Assembly (NCBI GenBank): GCA_028684735.1
Contig: JAQUFI010000020.1
Span: 1-18,820, forward strand
DNA from: Bacilli bacterium
Lineage (GTDB): Bacteria > Bacillota_I > Bacilli_A > RF39 > UBA660
DNA: 18,820 nucleotides
Direction of reading: 5' to 3'
The notes beneath the pieces were generated by a model. That model was not told the DNA's origin. It did no database searches and saw only the letters and a program-made list of their open reading frames with translations. Within the stretch, counting starts at the first letter, position 1. Each line of letters begins with the position of its first letter. The position numbers were made by a program, and so were the translations under genes. Of this stretch, positions 13,810 to 18,820 are shown in pieces.

Positions 13810-15165
13810 CTACTTATTAAGATATTCTAAAACAATCTGTTTATCATTCATCGGAATTTTTTGGTCTCTAACTAACATTACTTCCTCATGGCCTTTACCT
13901 AAAATCAACAAAATATCATGTTCTTCTAATAACTTAATACCTTTAATGATGGCTTCCTTACGGTCTAAACAAACTTCATAATTGGTATTATCTAGATTAG
14001 TAACCATATCACTGACGATTTGAGCCGTATCTTCATAATGAGGATCGTCATTAGTAATAATCGCATATTTACATAAATCCGTTACCATTTTAGTCATAAT
14101 TGGGCGTTTAGTTCGATCGCGGTCACCTGTACAGCCAAAGACTGTATAAATATTACCAGGTGTTACTTTAGTTACAGCATGAATTATTTTTTCAATCGCA
14201 TCAGGAGTATGAGCATAATCAATAATAATACTATTATTTTTATACATAACGGTATCCATGCGACCAGCTGGTGCTTTTACTTTTGAAATAACCCTCTTTA
14301 TATCTTCATCACTAATTCCTAAATGAGTTAACACAATAATATTAACTAACATATTATAGACATTATAGTCGCCTAATAATGGTGATATGATTTCATGTTC
14401 TTCTCCATTATATAAGTATTTAAACTTACTGTTTTGATTGGTTAGTTCCATCTCCGTTATTTTAAAGTTGCCACCGGTTTGTCCATAGTAAATTGTCTTA
14501 TCAGTTTTAAAATAGTCTTTATAACCATCATCATAATTGACAATACTGATGCCATTTGGTTTTAGTTGTTTAAACAATAGTTGTTTAGCTAAAGCATAAT
14601 TTTCCATCGTCTTATGGTGATCTAAATGATCTTGGGTAAGATTAGTGAATATTGCATAATCAAAAGGAATTCCTACTAATCTACCACCATCTAAACCTTG
14701 ACTACTAGCTTCTAACGCCACATGTTTATAACCATTTTCATATGCTTCTATTAACAAGTCATATAGATCACAAACATCTGGACTCGTATTGTTTAAATTA
14801 GCTACTTTACCATCCATATAAAAACCAACGGTTCCAATATAAGCACATTTAATACCTAGTTTATTTAAAGAATCATAAATAAGATAAGCACTAGTTGTTT
14901 TACCATTCGTACCAGTTATTCCAACAATCGTCATTTCTTCTAAATATTGGTTATAATTGTCATATAAATATTGATTTAAATATTCTCTCGTATTAGGCAC
15001 AATTTCCGTTTCAACTTCATAACTACCTTCTTCAGCAACAATTTTTTTAGCTCCATTACCAATCGCACGATCAATATAATCGTGCCCATCACTACTAATT
15101 CCACGAAGAGCCACAAAAATATCCCCTGGTTTAATTTTTCTTGAATCACTTTGAATATTTATCAT
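13810..15165 (-). CDS. murE: UDP-N-acetylmuramyl-tripeptide synthetase, copy 2 (DDPH type)
   Basis: Intact 451-residue Mur ligase that adds the third amino acid to UDP-MurNAc-L-Ala-D-Glu. The N-terminal UDP-binding domain (about 1-75) has SDSRKIKPGDIFVALRG and the DGH motif. The P-loop GITGTNGKTTS is at 82-92. TNLTQDHLDHHK, the carbamylation Lys in YALAKQLLFK, DYAHTPDAI and the C-terminal GKGHE are present. Two positions depart from the common pattern. The usual SSHGL/SSHAL is SSQGL, and the amino-acid specificity motif reads D373-D-P-H376 rather than DNPR. Lysine-adding MurE enzymes commonly lack the Arg, so L-Lys (or another non-DAP residue) is the likelier substrate; this is inference. AGGA-TGTGA precedes the ATG. 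It has its own promoter at 15187-15215 and leads into copy 1 and mraY. Confidence 0.93.
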   Translation of the reverse strand: MINIQSDSRKIKPGDIFVALRGISSDGHDYIDRAIGNGAKKIVAEEGSYEVETEIVPNTREYLNQYLYDNYNQYLEEMTIVGITGTNGKTTSAYLIYDSLNKLGIKCAYIGTVGFYMDGKVANLNNTSPDVCDLYDLLIEAYENGYKHVALEASSQGLDGGRLVGIPFDYAIFTNLTQDHLDHHKTMENYALAKQLLFKQLKPNGISIVNYDDGYKDYFKTDKTIYYGQTGGNFKITEMELTNQNSKFKYLYNGEEHEIISPLLGDYNVYNMLVNIIVLTHLGISDEDIKRVISKVKAPAGRMDTVMYKNNSIIIDYAHTPDAIEKIIHAVTKVTPGNIYTVFGCTGDRDRTKRPIMTKMVTDLCKYAIITNDDPHYEDTAQIVSDMVTNLDNTNYEVCLDRKEAIIKGIKLLEEHDILLILGKGHEEVMLVRDQKIPMNDKQIVLEYLNK

Positions 15166-15186
15166 AAATCACATCCTAATATTATT

Positions 15187-15215
15187 ATTTTACTATAGAT
15201 TAAATTTAAAAACAA
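15187..15215 (-). promoter_or_regulatory. Candidate sigma-A promoter of the murE-mraY run
   Basis: On the minus strand TTGTTT (15215-15210), a 17-base spacer, TAAAAT (15192-15187). It lies immediately after the clpB terminator and about 20 bases before the murE copy 2 ATG. Confidence 0.6.
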
Positions 15216-15240
15216 TAAAAACACAGCATTGTGTGTTTTT
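15210..15240 (-). terminator. Terminator of clpB
   Basis: AAAAACACA (15240-15232 on the minus strand) pairs with TGTGTTTTT (15225-15217) around a 6-base loop. It is followed by more T (ATTGTTTTT). The clpB stop codon (15241-15239) is at its foot. It separates heat-shock transcription from the murE promoter that follows. Confidence 0.8.
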
Positions 15241-17347
15241 ATTTGATAACAATTTGATTATCCTGAATATCAATGACAATCTTCGAATGATATTTTATTT
15301 TATCATTAATAATTTCATTAGCAATTAAGGTTTCAATATGATGACTAATATATCTTTTAATTGGACGAGCCCCAAACTTTTCATCATAAGCATTTTCAAC
15401 AATATATTTTTTAGCTTCTTCCGTTAATGATAAAGTGATTTTTTTATCATGAAGACGATTTTCAATTTCTTTAATTATTTTATCTATTATATCGTAAATT
15501 ACATCTTTTGATAAAAAATTGAAAATAATTATTTCATCAATGCGATTAATAAATTCAGGTTTAAACGTATTTTTTAATTCTTGTTTTATTAATTCATCAC
15601 GATTATGATGGTTTTCTAAGATATATTCGCCGCCTAAATTAGAAGTCATAATAATGATTGTATTTTTAAAATCAACTGTTCTTCCTTGACTATCAGTTAT
15701 ACGGCCATCATCTAGGATTTGTAGTAACACGTTAAAGATATCTTGATGAGCTTTTTCTATTTCATCAAACAAAACAATACTATATGGATTACGACGAACA
15801 GCTTCCGTTAATTGTCCACCTTCATCATATCCAACATATCCTGGAGGTGCACCAATTAACTTAGCAACTGAATGACTTTCCATATATTCACTCATATCGA
15901 TTCTAATCATATGTTTTTCATCGTCAAACAACTCATACGCTAACGTTCTAGCCACTTCCGTTTTACCTACCCCAGTTGGACCTAAAAAGATAAATGACCC
16001 AATTGGTTGATTAGGATTTTTAATGCCAGCACGGGCCCTTAAAATAGCATTACTAACTAACTTTAAGGCCTCATCTTGACCTTTAACTCGAATCTTCATA
16101 TTATTTTCAAGATTTAATAATTTATCTTTTTCACTACCAACTAACTTCGTAATCGGAATATTTGTCCATTTAGCTACAATATTAGCAATTGCTTCTTCAT
16201 CAATGGTATCACTTAATATCTTAGACTCATCGCTTTCTTTTAATTCTTCTAGTTCACGCGTTAATTTAGGAATAATTCCATGTCTTAATCTAGCCGCTGT
16301 TTCTAAATCATATCTATTTTCAGCTTGTTCTAATTGAAACTTAGAATCTTCAATTTCCTCTTTTTTCTTACTTATCTCTTCGTTTATTTTCTTTTCTTCT
16401 TCCCAAGCTAAACGAAGTTCCTTTTCACGTTGTTTTAAATCATCGATTTTCTCATTAATTTCTATCGTTCTTTTCTTACTGATATCATCCGTATCTTTTT
16501 TTAAAGCTTCTTTTTCAATTTCTAAACGCATAATATCACGCGTTAACTTATCTAAAGGAACCGGTATTGAATCCATTTGAACTTTGACAATTGCACAGGC
16601 TTCATCTAATAAATCAATAGCTTTATCCGGTAAAAAACGATTCGTAATATAACGATTAGACAAAGTAGCAGCTGCAATTAAAGCACTATCCTTAATATTA
16701 ACACCATGAAAAACTTCATATTTTTGTTTTAATCCTCTTAAAATAGTAATCGTATCAATTACAGTTGGCTCAGAGACAAAAACCTTTTGAAATCTTCTTT
16801 CTAAAGCCCCATCTTTTTCAATATATTTACGATATTCATTTAAAGTCGTAGCACCAATACAATGAATTTCACCTCTTGCTAGCATTGGTTTTAACATATT
16901 ACTAGCATCCATAGCGCCTTCGGCACCAGCTCCTACAATCATATGAATTTCATCAATAAATAAAATAATCTCTCCATTTGAATCTTTTATTTCTTTTAAA
17001 ACGGCTTTTAATCTTTCCTCAAACTCACCACGATACTTAGCGCCTGCAATTAATGATCCTAAATCTAATTCCCAAATTGTTTTTTTCTTTAAGCTAGTAG
17101 GAACATCCCCTTTTACGATACGAAGAGCAAGCCCTTCCACAATTGCTGTTTTACCAACCCCCGGTTCACCAATTAAAACCGGATTATTTTTGGTTTTCCT
17201 TGAGATAATACGAGTAATACTACGAATTTCTTCATCCCTACCAATAACGGGATCTATTTTTCCATCTTTGACGCTTTGGACAATATCACGTCCATATTTT
17301 TCTAAAACATTCTCTAGATTTTCTTGATATGGATTTTGTTCATTCAT
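15239..17347 (-). CDS. clpB: ATP-dependent disaggregase ClpB lacking the N-terminal domain
   Basis: Hexameric AAA+ machine that extracts proteins from aggregates together with DnaK, DnaJ and GrpE. It is 702 residues against about 860 in typical ClpB. The first AAA domain begins almost at once, with Walker A GEPGVGKT at about 60-67, Walker B LFIDEIH and a sensor region ERRFQKVFV. The long coiled-coil middle domain (about 250-370) identifies ClpB rather than ClpC. The second AAA domain has Walker A GPTGVGKT at 456-463, VLFDEIEKAH and KPEFINRIDEI. Both Walker A sites are about 150 residues earlier than in Escherichia coli ClpB, so the whole Clp N-domain is absent. The product resembles the natural short ClpB isoform. 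AGGAGGGG lies before ATG 17347, and I prefer this to an in-frame start at 17383. A perfect CIRCE and a strong promoter precede it. Confidence 0.95.
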   Translation of the reverse strand: MNEQNPYQENLENVLEKYGRDIVQSVKDGKIDPVIGRDEEIRSITRIISRKTKNNPVLIGEPGVGKTAIVEGLALRIVKGDVPTSLKKKTIWELDLGSLIAGAKYRGEFEERLKAVLKEIKDSNGEIILFIDEIHMIVGAGAEGAMDASNMLKPMLARGEIHCIGATTLNEYRKYIEKDGALERRFQKVFVSEPTVIDTITILRGLKQKYEVFHGVNIKDSALIAAATLSNRYITNRFLPDKAIDLLDEACAIVKVQMDSIPVPLDKLTRDIMRLEIEKEALKKDTDDISKKRTIEINEKIDDLKQREKELRLAWEEEKKINEEISKKKEEIEDSKFQLEQAENRYDLETAARLRHGIIPKLTRELEELKESDESKILSDTIDEEAIANIVAKWTNIPITKLVGSEKDKLLNLENNMKIRVKGQDEALKLVSNAILRARAGIKNPNQPIGSFIFLGPTGVGKTEVARTLAYELFDDEKHMIRIDMSEYMESHSVAKLIGAPPGYVGYDEGGQLTEAVRRNPYSIVLFDEIEKAHQDIFNVLLQILDDGRITDSQGRTVDFKNTIIIMTSNLGGEYILENHHNRDELIKQELKNTFKPEFINRIDEIIIFNFLSKDVIYDIIDKIIKEIENRLHDKKITLSLTEEAKKYIVENAYDEKFGARPIKRYISHHIETLIANEIINDKIKYHSKIVIDIQDNQIVIK

Positions 17348-17371
17348 TTTACCCCTCCTTTTATCTAAATA

Positions 17372-17400
17372 ATTATAACACAACTTTTAGCACTCGTCAA
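17372..17400 (-). promoter_or_regulatory. Sigma-A promoter of clpB
   Basis: On the minus strand TTGACG (17400-17395), a 17-base spacer, TATAAT (17377-17372). The transcription start is expected near 17365, about 18 bases before the ATG. The -35 lies inside the CIRCE element. Confidence 0.9.
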
Positions 17401-17413
17401 TAGCGAGTGCTAA
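17387..17413 (-). promoter_or_regulatory. Perfect CIRCE operator upstream of clpB
   Basis: TTAGCACTC - 9 bases - GAGTGCTAA, matching the HrcA operator consensus at all 18 arm positions, with the symmetry extended by one more pair (G/C). It overlaps the -35 box. clpB is therefore an HrcA target here, as in mycoplasmas. No CtsR-type direct repeat was seen. Confidence 0.96.
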
Positions 17414-17423
17414 AACATAATAT

Positions 17424-17448
17424 AAAAAATGAACTATTACAGCTCATT
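17424..17448 (-). terminator. Terminator of the HD-domain gene
   Basis: On the minus-strand RNA AAUGAGCU (17448-17441) pairs with AGUUCAUU (17435-17428, one G-U pair) around a 5-base loop, followed by UUUU. The stop codon TAA (17449-17447) overlaps the foot of the stem. Confidence 0.65.
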
Positions 17449-18820
17449 ATTTCAATCTCGAAGAACGATATTCCTTCTCATCCAAGATTTTATTCTTTTC
17501 AATGTTAAAACAAAGGTGATCTTGTCCATCACTAATATCATAATCATAATTAGCGACTTTAAGTTCATGGCGCACAACATCAGCTACGGTTACTTTTTCT
17601 TGATTTAATTCCCGCCTATAGTATTCATCCATCCACTTTTGAATAACACTATTGATTTTAAGTCTTTCTTTTTCTAAAATGAGTGGCATTTGATCTTTAA
17701 TAGCTTCTTTTTGTTTAAGGTCAAAATGGTTATACTCATCTAAAATTCTTTTATACTCAACTAAACTCTCTTCTAATTCGACCCCATCAATCATTGTACC
17801 ATTAGTTTCAACTCTCTTGATATAGTAGTTAATGTGATCACATAACGACTCAAAACACAATGTATTAAAAAGGTATGATAAATCCTTTATCTCCATATTA
17901 ACATAGTCTTTAGGGATATTAATTTTAGTTATTTTTGAAGCAGGTATTTCTTTATAAACATATTTTTCATCTTTATGGTCACTCTTATCATAAGGCAATC
18001 CCTTTAATAAAGCATAAGCTCGTTGTGAAAGAGGGAGCGCTTCATGCATCTTAGGAACATCACATTCAAAACTAATCCCATGCATAATAAAATTACAATA
18101 AGCACTTAATCTTTGATCGACCATACTAGCATCGACCACTGATATCCAACGGTCAGCATTACCACCATCAAAATTAGTTGGAACACCAAGTTTCCGATTA
18201 TTCATTTCATCTTTACATAAAACACCATTCTTTAAGATTGAATTAATTTTGAAAAAATCAAAGCCAATCCCATGAAAACATTGTTTATGTTCATCTTCTT
18301 CAATCACAACATCAGTTTGATTAAACTTGATAATCTGGTAGTATAAATTATTGAGTTCTTGAGAGCACCCAATCATCTTTTTTGAATTTTCTAACCTTAA
18401 AAAACGGTCATCAAGGGTAGCTGAACTGCGACAATGAAAACGCAATCGGTCTAAAGCATCTGCATCTTTTAAAACATCGTATAACTTTTCATATCTTGCT
18501 TGAATTAAAGGATTGATTTCATCTTCTAATTCGTAATAAAAACACGAGGAATATTTCCTATCTTCAGGCATAGAATGACCTTCAACGATAGCTTTTAAAA
18601 TTTTTAAATTGGTTTCATCTTTATAAATAGGATTTTTAGCTACCTTTTCTATTCTAATTGCACTCGCATATCCATGTAAAGCTTCTTCACAATCATTTTG
18701 TCTACCCATATCATGATAGATAGCTGCATCAATAATAATCTGTTTATCAATGTCATCTAAATTCTCTAACTCTGCTAGCAGATAACAAAAGAATAATACT
18801 TTCTCACTATGATAGATACC
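17447..18820 (-). CDS. HD-domain phosphohydrolase with C-terminal ART-like region, 5' end missing
   Basis: The frame stays open from the TAA at 17449 to the right edge, giving 457 visible residues; the N-terminus is outside. The ATG at 18709 is inside the HD domain, between the HD pair and the next His, so it is not the true start. The HD metal-binding pattern is clear: H4 (YHSEKV), H36-D37 (AAIYHDMGR), H49, a further His in IVEGHSM, and the late Asp motif KDADALDR at 118-125. After about residue 180 the protein changes character. HGIGFDFFKINSILKNGVL, then DRWISVVDAS, then DEKYVYKEIPASKITKINIP follow in the order and spacing of the three core strands of ADP-ribosyltransferase-like folds (H / Ser-Val strand / Glu). 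The last 180 residues are charged, helical and unrecognised. HD hydrolysis of a nucleotide or phosphoester is well supported; the ART-like reading is tentative. Confidence 0.75.
   Translation of the reverse strand, partial: GIYHSEKVLFFCYLLAELENLDDIDKQIIIDAAIYHDMGRQNDCEEALHGYASAIRIEKVAKNPIYKDETNLKILKAIVEGHSMPEDRKYSSCFYYELEDEINPLIQARYEKLYDVLKDADALDRLRFHCRSSATLDDRFLRLENSKKMIGCSQELNNLYYQIIKFNQTDVVIEEDEHKQCFHGIGFDFFKINSILKNGVLCKDEMNNRKLGVPTNFDGGNADRWISVVDASMVDQRLSAYCNFIMHGISFECDVPKMHEALPLSQRAYALLKGLPYDKSDHKDEKYVYKEIPASKITKINIPKDYVNMEIKDLSYLFNTLCFESLCDHINYYIKRVETNGTMIDGVELEESLVEYKRILDEYNHFDLKQKEAIKDQMPLILEKERLKINSVIQKWMDEYYRRELNQEKVTVADVVRHELKVANYDYDISDGQDHLCFNIEKNKILDEKEYRSSRLK

Noticed and set aside
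17426..17446. A possible second promoter between the HD gene and clpB
   Set aside because: The AT-rich stretch is accounted for by the HD gene terminator; the clpB promoter with CIRCE is complete on its own.

Overview
This window comes from a low-GC bacterium of the Bacillota. Its genes resemble those of the Bacilli, Erysipelotrichales and 'mollicute-like' gut lineages: AT-rich sequence, strong AGGAGG-type ribosome binding sites, very short gaps between genes, and HrcA/CIRCE heat-shock control. Two things show it is not a wall-less Mycoplasma. It carries peptidoglycan precursor genes (two murE copies and mraY), and it carries a clear small acid-soluble spore protein gene (sspI), so the lineage is or recently was endospore-forming. 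The genetic code looks standard: hrcA and sspI both end in TGA.

Layout from the left edge. The 5' two-thirds or more of trmB (minus strand, running off the edge) is divergent from a small Met/Pro/Gly-rich coiled-coil protein of unknown function (plus). Converging on that are lemA and a DUF2207 membrane protein (minus). Next is sspI (plus), convergent with a minus-strand heat-shock operon, hrcA-grpE-dnaK-pepF-dnaJ. This operon is driven by a fully consensus promoter flanked by two degenerate CIRCE operators. A UPF0316/DUF2179 membrane protein (plus) diverges from hrcA. A cell-wall cluster then runs on the minus strand: murE copy 2, murE copy 1, mraY and a glycerophosphodiester phosphodiesterase. 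Next comes an N-domain-less clpB (minus) with a consensus promoter and a perfect CIRCE. At the right edge is a large 5'-incomplete minus-strand gene with an N-terminal HD phosphohydrolase and a C-terminal part that looks like an ADP-ribosyltransferase-type fold.

The most unusual region is the tandem murE pair. Copy 1 keeps every catalytic motif and the DNPR signature of meso-diaminopimelate-adding enzymes. It is interrupted by a single in-frame TAA ten codons before the ATP-binding P-loop, with no length change relative to copy 2. Copy 2 is intact but has DDPH at the specificity motif. The ribosome binding site of copy 1 lies inside the 3' arm of a long hairpin followed by a U-run. With sspI nearby, this suggests two ligases of different amino-acid specificity (for example vegetative wall and spore cortex), one of them silenced, decaying or conditionally expressed.

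Other oddities are a Cys/His-rich N-terminus on GrpE, pepF inserted between dnaK and dnaJ, hrcA and grpE separated only by an in-frame TGA and one codon, and the HD plus ART-like protein at the edge. No tRNA, rRNA, CRISPR array or insertion sequence was seen, and no gene-free stretch exceeds about 160 bases.
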